DNA of 6,915 nucleotides from Clostridiales bacterium UBA4644. Lineage in GTDB: Bacteria > Bacillota > Clostridia > Oscillospirales > Butyricicoccaceae. The notes under the pieces are model-generated. The model was not told the DNA's origin and did not search any database. It saw only the letters and a list, made by a program, of their open reading frames with translations. The DNA is taken from NCBI GenBank assembly GCA_002405755.1, contig DHMK01000053.1, positions 1-6,915 of the forward strand. The letters run 5' to 3'. This document shows positions 1 to 6,654 of this stretch, in pieces (position 1 is the stretch's first letter; every line of letters begins with the position of its first letter). The translations under genes were made by a program, and so were the position numbers.

Positions 1-330
1 ACGCCCACCGGCTCCACCGCCTATTCGCTGGCTGCAGGCGGGCCGGTGCTGGCCCCCTCCAGCGACTGTCTGGTGGTCACGCCCATCTGCCCCCATTCCC
101 TTTCGGTAAAATCCTTCGTTATCAGCGCCGGCAGCGAGGTGGTGGTCACGCCGGACTGCGACGGACGGCAGGTCTTTCTCTCGCCGGACGGGGAGGATTA
201 TCAGCTGAAGGACGGCGACCGGGTCATCCTCCGCAAATCCCAACGGACCTTTTCCCTCCTGCGCATCAAGGGGCAGGGGTTTTATGAGATCATCCGCAAA
301 AAATTAACGAATGCGAGGTCAGAACGATGA
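1..330 (+). CDS. nadK: NAD kinase, C-terminal part (5' end outside window)
   Basis: This is the last 109 residues of an ATP-dependent NAD kinase, the cytoplasmic enzyme that phosphorylates NAD+ to NADP+. The frame is open from the first base and ends in TGA. The visible protein opens with TPTGSTAYSLAAGGP, the glycine-rich conserved motif of the NAD kinase family that helps bind NAD. It is followed by the conserved VVTPICPHSL segment and a beta-rich C-terminal domain (ISAGSEVVVTPDCDG, then LKDGDRVILRKS). An in-frame ATG at 46 is not the true start, because the conserved motif lies upstream of it. The stop codon overlaps the argR start as ATGA, so the two genes are probably translationally coupled. 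The nadK-argR-recN order is common in Bacillota. Identity is secure; only the N-terminal half is unseen. Confidence 0.95.
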   Translation, partial: TPTGSTAYSLAAGGPVLAPSSDCLVVTPICPHSLSVKSFVISAGSEVVVTPDCDGRQVFLSPDGEDYQLKDGDRVILRKSQRTFSLLRIKGQGFYEIIRKKLTNARSER

Positions 331-779
331 AATTTAAGCGACAGGCAGCCATCCTCGAGATCATCAGCAATAACGAGATCAAGACCCAGGAAGAGCTCTC
401 CGCGCATCTGCGCCAGCGGGGCTACAACACCACCCAGGCCACCATCTCCCGGGACATCAAGGAGCTGCGCCTGATCAAGGTGGCCTCCCATTCCGGCGGA
501 TATCAGTATTCCACCCCCGACCAGAGCGGCTCCGTCACCCATATGACCCGGCTGAAAAATATCTTCCGGGAATGCGTGGTCAAGGTGGATCAGGCCCAGA
601 ACCTGGTGGTGCTCAAGACGCTGGTGGGCATGGCAAACGCTGCCGCCGCCGCCATCGACGCCATGAAGGTGAAGGATATCGTGGGCACGCTTGCCGGCGA
701 CGATAATATTTTAGTGATCCTCCGCACCACGGAAGAGGCCCAGCGCTTCTGCGAGATGGTGGCGGAGATGCTGGCGTAA
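327..779 (+). CDS. argR: Arginine repressor ArgR/AhrC
   Basis: A 150-aa cytoplasmic transcription factor, the usual family length. In the family it forms hexamers that bind ARG-box operators when L-arginine is present, repressing arginine biosynthesis and in Bacillus activating catabolism. Residues 1-70 are the winged-helix DNA-binding domain, with the recognition-helix signature TTQATISRDIKELRLIK at about 35-51. Residues about 80-150 form the oligomerisation and arginine-binding domain. It contains the conserved GTLAGDDN at 120-127; the paired aspartates D125-D126 correspond to the arginine-contacting pair. The ATG overlaps the nadK stop (ATGA), with GAGG at 315-318 as a modest ribosome binding site 8 bases upstream. 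It probably shares a transcript with nadK and recN. No clear ARG box was seen in its own upstream region, which is nadK coding sequence. Confidence 0.95.
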   Translation: MKFKRQAAILEIISNNEIKTQEELSAHLRQRGYNTTQATISRDIKELRLIKVASHSGGYQYSTPDQSGSVTHMTRLKNIFRECVVKVDQAQNLVVLKTLVGMANAAAAAIDAMKVKDIVGTLAGDDNILVILRTTEEAQRFCEMVAEMLA

Positions 780-794
780 CAGAAGGGAACGGCC

Positions 795-2507
795 ATGCTG
801 CGGGAGCTTGTCATCGAAAATATCGCCGTGATCCAGCGGGCAGAGCTGCGGCTTGAGCCGGGCTTTTCCGTGCTGTCCGGCGAGACCGGCGCGGGCAAAT
901 CCATCATCATCGATGCGCTCAGCGCCATTCTGGGCGGCCGGGTCAGCCGGGAGCTGATCCGCACCGGCGAGAGCCGGGCCTGCGTCTCCGCGGTGTTCCA
1001 GGGGATCGGCCCGGAGGCGGAGCAGGTGCTCCGGGAGCAGGACATCCCTCTGGAGGAGACGCTGGTGCTCCGCCGGGAGATGGAGCAGGACGGGCGCAAC
1101 AGCTGCCGGATCAACGGCCGCCCGGCCAATCTTTCTCTTTTGAAGGCGCTGGGGGAGCATCTTATCAATATTTACGGCCAGCACGACGGGCAGCACCTGC
1201 TGAACGAGCAGCTGCACATCGGCTATCTGGACCGCTTCGGCGAGCTGGAGCCGGCGCTGGCGCAGTATCATGAAAAATATGAGGCCCTGCTGCAGCTGAA
1301 CCGCCGTTTGCGGACGCTCTCCATGAGCGCCGCCGAGCAGGAGCGCCGCCGGCAGATCCTGCCCGAGGAGATCGGACGGCTGGCGGAGGCTCATGTTTTG
1401 CCCGGCGAGCAGGAGGAGCTGCTTGCCCGCAGGGCGGCGCTGCAGAGCAGCGGGAGGATCGTCGCCGGGCTGGCGGAGGCCTGTGCGTTGCTGGACGGAC
1501 AGGAAGGGCAGGAGGGCGCCTGCGCCCTGCTGGAGCAGGCCAGAAAGGCTCTGCGGGGCAGCGCGAAATACAGCGCGGAGGCGGAAGCGGCGGAAAAGCG
1601 GATGCAGGAGCTGGTCATTCTGGCGCAGGAGCTTTCCGGCGACCTGGCCGATGCCCTCTCCCGGCAGGAATACGCCCCCGAGGCGCTGGAGGAAACGGAG
1701 CAGCGGCTGGAGCTGATCTCCCGGCTGTGTCTCCGCTTCGGCGTTTCTGCCGACGAGCTTGCCGCCCACCAGGCGTCGCTGGAGGAGGAGCTGGCGTCGC
1801 TGGCGGAGCTGGACGGCGATCTGGTCGGACTGAAGGCCCGCTATGCGGAAAAACGGCAGGAGCTCTATGAGGAAGCGGGCAGGCTCCACGCCCTGCGCTG
1901 CGCTGCGGCGGAGGAGCTTTCCCGGCAGGTGGAGACGCAGCTGCAGGAGCTGGATCTGAAAAATGCCCGCTTCCGCGCGGAGGTGGAGGATCTGCGGTCA
2001 GACACCCAGACCCGCTTCACCAAGCGGGGCACGGACAGCGTGCGCTTTCTGCTCTCCGCCAACGCCGGCGAGGATCTAAAGCCGCTGGCAAAGGTGGCCT
2101 CCGGCGGCGAGCTTTCCCGCATCATGCTGGCGCTGAAGACCGTCCTTTCCGCCGGAGAGCAGCAGATCACCGCCATCTTTGACGAGGTGGACGCCGGCGT
2201 CTCCGGCCGGGCCGCCAGCCGGGTAGGGGAGAAGCTTTACGCCATCGGGCGGCAGCGCCAGGTGCTGTGCGTCACCCATCTGCCCCAGATATCCTGTCTT
2301 GCGGACTGGCAGTATCATGTGAGCAAGCACAGCCAGCAGGGCCGCACCTTTACCGATGTTCGCCTGCTGGACGAGGCCGGAAGGGCAGAGGAGATCGCCC
2401 GGATGAACGCCGGGCTCCATGTGACCCAGGCCACGCTGGAGGGCGCGCGGGAGCTTTTGCGTCAGGCGGAGCTTTATAAGGCGGCGCAGCGGGAAAACCA
2501 CGGATAA
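795..2507 (+). CDS. recN: DNA repair protein RecN
   Basis: A 570-aa SMC-like ATPase of recombinational repair, recruited early to double-strand breaks, where it holds or organises DNA ends. The length matches the family (about 550-580 aa). The N-terminal ATPase half carries Walker A GETGAGKS at residues 29-36 and the Q-loop-like GQHDGQHLL with Q129. Residues about 150-390 are rich in Glu, Leu, Ala and Arg and read as the two antiparallel coiled-coil arms. The C-terminal half has the ABC signature ASGGELSRIM (435-444) and Walker B AIFDEVDAG with D463-E464, then VTHLPQISCLAD, which contains the switch histidine. The ATG has AGAAGGGA just upstream and lies 15 bases after the argR stop. No frameshift or missing catalytic residue was seen. 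A terminator follows immediately, so recN is the last gene of this operon. Confidence 0.97.
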   Translation: MLRELVIENIAVIQRAELRLEPGFSVLSGETGAGKSIIIDALSAILGGRVSRELIRTGESRACVSAVFQGIGPEAEQVLREQDIPLEETLVLRREMEQDGRNSCRINGRPANLSLLKALGEHLINIYGQHDGQHLLNEQLHIGYLDRFGELEPALAQYHEKYEALLQLNRRLRTLSMSAAEQERRRQILPEEIGRLAEAHVLPGEQEELLARRAALQSSGRIVAGLAEACALLDGQEGQEGACALLEQARKALRGSAKYSAEAEAAEKRMQELVILAQELSGDLADALSRQEYAPEALEETEQRLELISRLCLRFGVSADELAAHQASLEEELASLAELDGDLVGLKARYAEKRQELYEEAGRLHALRCAAAEELSRQVETQLQELDLKNARFRAEVEDLRSDTQTRFTKRGTDSVRFLLSANAGEDLKPLAKVASGGELSRIMLALKTVLSAGEQQITAIFDEVDAGVSGRAASRVGEKLYAIGRQRQVLCVTHLPQISCLADWQYHVSKHSQQGRTFTDVRLLDEAGRAEEIARMNAGLHVTQATLEGARELLRQAELYKAAQRENHG

Positions 2508-2513
2508 AAACGG

Positions 2514-2563
2514 AAAACTGCCGGTCTTATGGGGAAAACCCCGGGCCGGCAGTTGATTTTTTT
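2514..2563 (+). terminator. Rho-independent terminator after recN, with nested stem
   Basis: A 9-bp stem, AACTGCCGG at 2516-2524 pairing with CCGGCAGTT at 2546-2554, is followed by GA and seven T residues (2557-2563). The large loop contains a second perfect small hairpin, GGGG-AAAA-CCCC at 2531-2542, so the RNA would fold as a two-tier stem with an internal bulge. It starts a few bases after the recN stop codon and ends the nadK-argR-recN transcript. An A-rich run just before the stem could give weak termination on the opposite strand too, but no minus-strand gene approaches here. Confidence 0.88.
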
Positions 2564-2580
2564 CCGGATCCTGATATAAT
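2553..2580 (+). promoter_or_regulatory. Sigma-A-type extended -10 promoter for proBAC
   Basis: The -35 candidate TTGATT (2553-2558) is separated by 16 bases from a perfect -10 box TATAAT (2575-2580). The -10 box is preceded by TGA (2572-2574), giving the extended TGnTATAAT form. Transcription would start near 2586-2588, leaving a leader of about 30 bases before proB. The -35 box overlaps the end of the recN terminator stem and its T-tract, so the two transcription units abut with no spare DNA. It is read from sequence only, but the match is strong and the position fits. Confidence 0.78.
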
Positions 2581-2600
2581 AATATGGTATTACTTTATCA
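2572..2600. promoter_or_regulatory. 29-bp imperfect palindrome over the proB -10 box and start point (possible operator)
   Basis: The left arm TGATATAATAATA (2572-2584) and right arm TATTACTTTATCA (2588-2600) are inverted repeats matching at 11 of 13 positions around a TGG centre. The element contains the whole extended -10 box, is centred on the predicted transcription start, and ends just before the proB ribosome binding site. That is where a repressor operator would block initiation. Part of the symmetry comes from AT-rich sequence and could be chance. The matching TGATA/TATCA ends and the lack of other spare sequence make it worth noting. It is not a convincing match to an ARG box, although those are degenerate. 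The binding protein is unknown. Confidence 0.4.
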
Positions 2601-2617
2601 AGACAGAGGAAAGACCT

Positions 2618-3397
2618 ATGCGTATCGTGATCAAGATCGGAACCTCCACCCTGACCCATCGGTCCGGACATTTGAACATCCGCCGGGTGGAGCATCTTTG
2701 CAAGGTGTTCAGCGACCTGAAAAATGCCGGACATGAGCTGGTGATCGTCTCCTCCGGCGCCATCGGCGTGGGCGTTGGAAAGCTCTCCCTGAAGGAAAAG
2801 CCGACCGACATTCCCACCAAGCAGGCGGCTGCCGCCGTGGGCCAGTGTGAGCTGATGTATATCTACGACAAGCTCTTTGCGGAATATAATCATACGGTGG
2901 CCCAGATCCTCATCACCGGAGACGACATCGAAAGCCCCAAGCGGGCAGAGAATTTCCACAATACTATTTTCCGTCTGCTGGAGCTGGGGGCGCTGCCCAT
3001 CATCAATGAAAACGATACCATCGCCGTGGACGAGATCGTCATCGGCGATAACGACACCCTGGGCGCCATCGTGGCCAGCACCATCGGGGCGGATCTGCTG
3101 ATCCTTCTTTCCGATATCGACGGGCTGTTCACCGCCGATCCCCAGCGGGATCCCGGTGCGAAGCTGATCCCCGTGGTGGAGGCCGTCACGCCGGAGCTGG
3201 AGGCCGCCGCACAGGGGGCCGGCTCGGCGCTGGGCACCGGCGGGATGCAGACCAAGCTGGCGGCGGCAAAGATCGCAACCGGCGCAGGCGTGGAGATGGT
3301 CATCGCCAACGGTACCCGGCCGGACGCGCTGTATGATATCGTGGAGGGCAAGCCCTGCGGCACCCGGTTCCTTTCGAAGGGAGAGAAAAAAGCATGA
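2618..3397 (+). CDS. proB: Glutamate 5-kinase, short form without PUA domain
   Basis: Catalyses the first step of proline synthesis, ATP-dependent phosphorylation of L-glutamate to gamma-glutamyl 5-phosphate, in the cytoplasm. It is a complete amino-acid-kinase-fold protein. Visible motifs are KIGTSTLTHRSG (residues 6-17, with K6), VSSGAIGVG (44-52), NENDT (130-134), GDNDTLGAIVA (143-153), LLSDIDGLFTADP in the nucleotide-binding part, and GTGGMQTK (206-213, with K213). At 259 aa it ends where the kinase domain ends. The C-terminal PUA domain of the longer form (E. coli ProB is 367 aa) is absent, and proA starts at once, so this is not a frameshift remnant. The ATG has AGAGGA at 2605-2610, seven bases upstream. 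The stop overlaps the proA start (ATGA). In the family this enzyme is the usual point of proline feedback inhibition; how the short form behaves cannot be told from sequence. Confidence 0.96.
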   Translation: MRIVIKIGTSTLTHRSGHLNIRRVEHLCKVFSDLKNAGHELVIVSSGAIGVGVGKLSLKEKPTDIPTKQAAAAVGQCELMYIYDKLFAEYNHTVAQILITGDDIESPKRAENFHNTIFRLLELGALPIINENDTIAVDEIVIGDNDTLGAIVASTIGADLLILLSDIDGLFTADPQRDPGAKLIPVVEAVTPELEAAAQGAGSALGTGGMQTKLAAAKIATGAGVEMVIANGTRPDALYDIVEGKPCGTRFLSKGEKKA

Positions 3398-4641
3398 CGA
3401 CACAGGAGATCTTAACGCGGGCCAAGGCCGCCGCTGGGGCGCCCTGGCTGGAGAGCGGACAGAAAAATGAAGCGCTGCTGCGCATGGCAGACGCGCTGGA
3501 GGAAAATCAGGAGGAGATCCTTTCGGCCAACCGGCAGGATGTGGAGGCCGCCCGGGGCACGGTCAGCAACATGATGCTGGACCGTCTGGCGCTTTCGGCG
3601 GAGCGGATCGCCGGGATGGCAAAGGGCCTGCGGGAGGTGGCGGCGCTGCCCGACCCGGTGGGCGAGGTGCTTTCGGAGATCCGGCGGGAAAACGGCCTGC
3701 TGATCCGGAAGGTGGCCGTCCCGATGGGCGTGGTGGCCATCATTTACGAGAGCCGGCCCAATGTGACCTCTGATGCGGCGGCGCTGGCGCTGAAGTCCGG
3801 CAATGTGTGTATCCTCCGCTCCGGAAAGGAGGCGCTGCGCTCTGCCAGGGCCATCGTCAAGGCGCTGCAGCAGGGGCTTGCAGCCTGCGGGCTGGAGCCT
3901 GCGCTGATCCAGATCCTGGAGGATCCCTCCCGGGAGAGCGCCCGCCAGCTGATGCAGGCGGAGGGCTATGTGGATCTGCTGATCCCCCGGGGCGGCGCGG
4001 GGCTGATCCGCACCTGCATGGAGCAGGCCAGCGTCCCCTGCATCCAGACGGGAACGGGCATCTGCCATGTGTATGTAGACGCCTCCGCCGATCTGGAAAT
4101 GGCGCTTAGCATCATTGAAAACGCCAAGACGAGCCGTCCCTCCGTGTGCAACGCGGCGGAGGTGCTGCTGGTGCATGAAGCTGTGGCAGAGCGGTTTTTG
4201 CCCCTGCTGCAACGGCGGCTCTGCGGAAAGGACGCGCCCCACCCGGTGGAGCTGCGCTGCGATAAGCGGGCCGCGGCCATTCTGGGCCTGCCGGAGGCGG
4301 GTCCGGCGGATTTTGATACGGAATTTCTGGATTATATTCTGGCGGTGGCCATTGTGGCGGATACCGACGCCGCCATCGCCCACATCGCCGCCCATTCCAC
4401 CCATCATAGCGAAGCCATCATCACGGAGGACGCGGAAAGCGCGCTGCGCTTCACCCGGGGCGTGGACAGCGCCGCCGTCTATGTGAACGCTTCCACCCGC
4501 TTTACCGACGGCGGGGAGTTTGGCCTGGGCTGTGAAATGGGCATCTCCACCCAGAAGCTCCATGCTCGGGGCCCCATGGGCCTGCGGGAGCTGACCACAT
4601 ATAAATATATCATCACCGGCAACGGACAGATCAGGAGGTAA
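3394..4641 (+). CDS. proA: Gamma-glutamyl phosphate reductase (glutamate-5-semialdehyde dehydrogenase)
   Basis: Second step of proline synthesis: NADPH-dependent reduction of gamma-glutamyl phosphate to glutamate 5-semialdehyde, which cyclises to pyrroline-5-carboxylate. The protein is 415 aa, the normal length for this aldehyde-dehydrogenase-superfamily enzyme. Conserved landmarks are the family motif YESRPNVTSDAAALALKSGN from residue 118, the cofactor-domain segment LIPRGGAGLI, and the catalytic cysteine C252 in SRPSVCNAAEVLLV. Near the C-terminus are the conserved DGGEFGLGCEMGISTQKLHARGPMGL and ELTTYKYII segments. The ATG overlaps the proB stop, with AAGGGAG at 3377-3383 as ribosome binding site. 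Coupled translation would suit the known need to hand the unstable acyl phosphate from ProB to ProA. All key residues are present, with no interruption. Confidence 0.97.
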   Translation: MTTQEILTRAKAAAGAPWLESGQKNEALLRMADALEENQEEILSANRQDVEAARGTVSNMMLDRLALSAERIAGMAKGLREVAALPDPVGEVLSEIRRENGLLIRKVAVPMGVVAIIYESRPNVTSDAAALALKSGNVCILRSGKEALRSARAIVKALQQGLAACGLEPALIQILEDPSRESARQLMQAEGYVDLLIPRGGAGLIRTCMEQASVPCIQTGTGICHVYVDASADLEMALSIIENAKTSRPSVCNAAEVLLVHEAVAERFLPLLQRRLCGKDAPHPVELRCDKRAAAILGLPEAGPADFDTEFLDYILAVAIVADTDAAIAHIAAHSTHHSEAIITEDAESALRFTRGVDSAAVYVNASTRFTDGGEFGLGCEMGISTQKLHARGPMGLRELTTYKYIITGNGQIRR

Positions 4642-4645
4642 CGCA

Positions 4646-5467
4646 ATGGAACAGACCGTGCAGTTTGGCTTCATCGGCGCGGGCAATATGGGGACGGCCC
4701 TGATCCGCGCCATGCGGCAGAGGACCGCAGAAATCCTGGTCTCCGACCATACCCCTGCCAAGGCGGAGCGCCTGGCAAAGGAGCTGGGCATCCGGGCGGG
4801 AGACAACGGACAGATCGCGGCGTGCTGCCGGACGATCTTTCTGGCGGTGAAGCCCCAGGCGCTGCCGGCGACGCTGGACGAGCTCCGGGAGATCCTCTGC
4901 CGCCGGCTGGAGGAAGGGGAGAGCGTCACGCTGGTGACCATGGCGGCGGGCGTCACCATGGAGACGCTGCAGCAGCTGCTGGGCCGGCCGTGCCCCGTGA
5001 TCCGCATCATGCCCAACACACCGGTGGCGGTTGGGCAAGGCGTCGTGCTTTACACGGCGGCAAATATCGGGGATGAGGCGGCGCTCACCGCCTTTCTGGA
5101 CGCTATGGCTCCTGCCGGACAGCTGGTGGAGCTTGGCGAAAAACAGATCGACGCCGCCAGCGCCGTCTCCGGCTGCGGCCCGGCCTATGCTTATGCCTTT
5201 ATCCACGCCATGGCCATGGGCGGCGTGCGCTGCGGCCTGAAATATGACGTGGCCCTGCGTCTGGCCGCACAGACGGCGCTTGGCTCCGCACAAATGGTGC
5301 TGGAGACCGGCGAGCATCCGGAGAGCCTGAAGGTCAAGGTCTGCAGCCCCGCCGGGACTACCATCGAGGGCGTCAAGGCGCTGGAGGAGCACGCCTTTGG
5401 CAGCGCCGTTATGGACGCCGTCTCCGCCGCCTGGCGGCGCACGCTGGAGCTGGCGGAGAAAAAGTAA
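4646..5467 (+). CDS. proC: Pyrroline-5-carboxylate reductase
   Basis: Final step of proline synthesis: NAD(P)H-dependent reduction of 1-pyrroline-5-carboxylate to L-proline, cytoplasmic. It is 273 aa, the usual length. The N-terminal Rossmann fold carries GFIGAGNMG (8-16), and IRIMPNTPVAVGQGVV is the conserved central segment. The C-terminal dimerisation and active-site half has AVSGCGPAYAYAF (S175 to P179 region) and the signature CSPAGTTIEGVKALE starting at C233. The ATG follows a perfect AGGAGG (4633-4638) that lies inside the last codons of proA, only 4 bases after the proA stop. Translation is therefore closely linked and the protein probably well expressed. With proB and proA it completes the pathway within one transcript. 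A hairpin terminator follows. Confidence 0.97.
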   Translation: MEQTVQFGFIGAGNMGTALIRAMRQRTAEILVSDHTPAKAERLAKELGIRAGDNGQIAACCRTIFLAVKPQALPATLDELREILCRRLEEGESVTLVTMAAGVTMETLQQLLGRPCPVIRIMPNTPVAVGQGVVLYTAANIGDEAALTAFLDAMAPAGQLVELGEKQIDAASAVSGCGPAYAYAFIHAMAMGGVRCGLKYDVALRLAAQTALGSAQMVLETGEHPESLKVKVCSPAGTTIEGVKALEEHAFGSAVMDAVSAAWRRTLELAEKK

Positions 5468-5495
5468 AGACCTGGCGCGCTGCCGCCGAAGAATA

Positions 5496-5547
5496 AAAAG
5501 AAAGCCGCGGTTGGACCTTGGATCCTTCCGCGGCTTTGCTGTATTTT
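5496..5547. terminator. Bidirectional terminator between proC and the convergent minus-strand cluster
   Basis: A perfect 10-bp stem, AAAGCCGCGG (5501-5510) and CCGCGGCTTT (5528-5537), encloses a 17-base loop. On the plus strand the stem's own TTT is followed by a broken T-rich stretch up to TATTTT near 5547, which is adequate for ending the proBAC transcript. On the minus strand the stem is followed by a better run, CTTTCTTTTT (complement of the A-rich 5491-5504 region). It should therefore also stop transcription of the convergent cluster ending at 5552. Confidence 0.85.
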
Positions 5548-5551
5548 AATA

Positions 5552-5746
5552 TCAGGACGCCGTGGGCGGCTGATGCTGTATCGCATCCACGAACAGGAGC
5601 GTCAGCCCGATATAAACGGCGCAGGCCAGCGCCAAAAGGACGCAGACCACGGTGCAGACCGTTCGTGCCGGGCTGCGTAGCCGCCGGGAGAAGAAGAGCC
5701 CCAGCAGCGCCAGCAAAAGCAGCGCTGCGGCCAACCAAAGCTGCAT
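5552..5746 (-). CDS. 64-aa protein with two predicted membrane helices, unknown function
   Basis: A small, strongly hydrophobic protein that I cannot assign to a family. Residues about 3-19 (LWLAAALLLLALLGLFF) and 28-53 (TVCTVVCVLLALACAVYIGLTLLFVD) are predicted membrane helices. They are joined by a short basic loop with R21, R22, R24 and R28. By the positive-inside rule the loop would be cytoplasmic and both ends outside. No cleavable signal peptide is evident. I chose the ATG at 5746: the ribosome binding site GGGAGG sits 8 bases upstream of it, whereas an in-frame GTG at 5755 (67-aa version) lies inside that ribosome binding site. The gene starts 15 bases after the stop of the upstream DUF3137-type gene and is the last gene of the minus-strand operon. 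It may be a partner or accessory of that membrane protein, but this rests on position only. Confidence 0.72.
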   Translation of the reverse strand: MQLWLAAALLLLALLGLFFSRRLRSPARTVCTVVCVLLALACAVYIGLTLLFVDAIQHQPPTAS

Positions 5747-5761
5747 GGCGTTCACCTCCCC

Positions 5762-6643
5762 TTACGCCGGACGAAAGGCGTCGATCATGTCCGTGAACCA
5801 CTTCAGCTCGGCGGAAAAGCGCTGACGCAGCTGCTCCGGCGTTTCCCGTCCCTTGCCAATATCAAAAAAGCCCCGGCCGCAATGAACGGCGACATAAAGT
5901 CTGCCGTCGGGATCAAGATTCAAGGCAAACTTGCCCATGGAAGAATCTGCCAGCGCCAGCAGCCGCTCTATCCGGGCGGGATCCAGCATACGGAGGGCCG
6001 CCTGCGCGTCGCCGCAGCTCAGCTGGAACCGCTTGTCAAAGGCTTCCTCCCCGGTCTGAACGGTGCTGCCGCTGCGGAAGAGCTGATCCATCGTGCCCCG
6101 GGGCCAGAGGGTCAGCCATGTGGGAAAGCTCTGCTCCAGCCGGCACAGCATCCACTGGCCCGTATAGACCTCTGTCTCGTTGGTCTCCCACTGGCCGGTC
6201 TCCTCCCGCTGAAGCTCGTGCTTCTCCGTCAGCCGGACGGTACACAGCTCGGCGGTCAGGCCCCGGTAGGTCCCCCGGATATAGCCGCTGCAGCTGCAAC
6301 CGTCGTGCTTTGGCAGGGGGATATTGGTGGCTTCCGGGTCAAGAAGACGCGGCTTGGGATCCAACTGCACCTGCTCCAGCGCGGCATTCACCACATCCGG
6401 CAGGATGGCCTCCACAGCCCGCTGCCCGGCCGCGCCCCTGGTCTTCTGCCGGAGCCATCCGCCGAACCCGATGAGCGCCGCGCCCGCGAGGATTACCGGA
6501 AGCGAAATGCCCGCCGCCAGGCCCACGACAAGGACGATCCCGCCCAGGATCTCCACAAGCCTGCCGCCGGCGCCGCCCAGCGCACCCTTCCGCAGGTCCT
6601 GGGCAAGCTGCGCGTCGGTCTGTCTGTCTCTTTGTTCTGTCAT
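5762..6643 (-). CDS. DUF3137-type membrane-anchored protein, function unknown
   Basis: A 293-aa protein. Residues 1-27 are polar. Residues about 30-64 hold two closely spaced hydrophobic helices (LVEILGGIVLVVGLAAGISL and PVILAGAALIGFGGWL), followed by a soluble domain of about 220 residues. That domain reads like the DUF3137 family: a CSCSGYIRGTYRGLTAELCTVRL strand pair, then YTGQWMLCRLEQSF, FDKRFQLSC, ALRMLDPARIERLLALAD, and DGRLYVAVHCGRGFFDIG before a C-terminal helix. Assignment is by recognition of the pattern, without a profile search; the family has no established function known to me. There are six cysteines (116, 118, 134, 167, 210, 255), two of them as CxC. The ATG at 6643 is preferred over a more distal upstream in-frame start at 6739: AAGGAGA lies about 6 bases before it, and the upstream frame overlaps the preceding gene. 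It is probably cotranscribed with both neighbours. Confidence 0.8.
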   Translation of the reverse strand: MTEQRDRQTDAQLAQDLRKGALGGAGGRLVEILGGIVLVVGLAAGISLPVILAGAALIGFGGWLRQKTRGAAGQRAVEAILPDVVNAALEQVQLDPKPRLLDPEATNIPLPKHDGCSCSGYIRGTYRGLTAELCTVRLTEKHELQREETGQWETNETEVYTGQWMLCRLEQSFPTWLTLWPRGTMDQLFRSGSTVQTGEEAFDKRFQLSCGDAQAALRMLDPARIERLLALADSSMGKFALNLDPDGRLYVAVHCGRGFFDIGKGRETPEQLRQRFSAELKWFTDMIDAFRPA

Positions 6644-6654
6644 AGCCGTTCTCC

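Noticed and set aside
711..1889. A 392-codon open frame on the minus strand across argR and recN
   Set aside because: It is antisense to recN, with repetitive Leu/Gln/Arg composition and no recognisable motif; it reflects the codon bias of recN.
2581..2617. T-box riboswitch leader for proBAC, as in Bacillus proBA
   Set aside because: The leader between the predicted start point and the proB ATG is only about 30 bases. There is no specifier stem, T-box sequence or antiterminator.
3360..3400. A frameshift that removed the ProB C-terminal domain
   Set aside because: ProB ends cleanly at the kinase domain boundary and the proA start overlaps its stop. No PUA-like coding remains in any frame, and a kinase-only form is a known family variant.
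2474..3403. A 309-codon minus-strand frame spanning proB and the recN terminator
   Set aside because: It reads through the terminator and promoter region and is antisense to proB; there is no ribosome binding site or family resemblance.
3412..5019. A 535-codon open frame on the minus strand across proA and the start of proC
   Set aside because: It lies antisense to two genes with complete conserved motifs and has biased, low-complexity composition rich in Arg, Gln, His and Gly. Long antisense frames are expected in GC-rich coding DNA.
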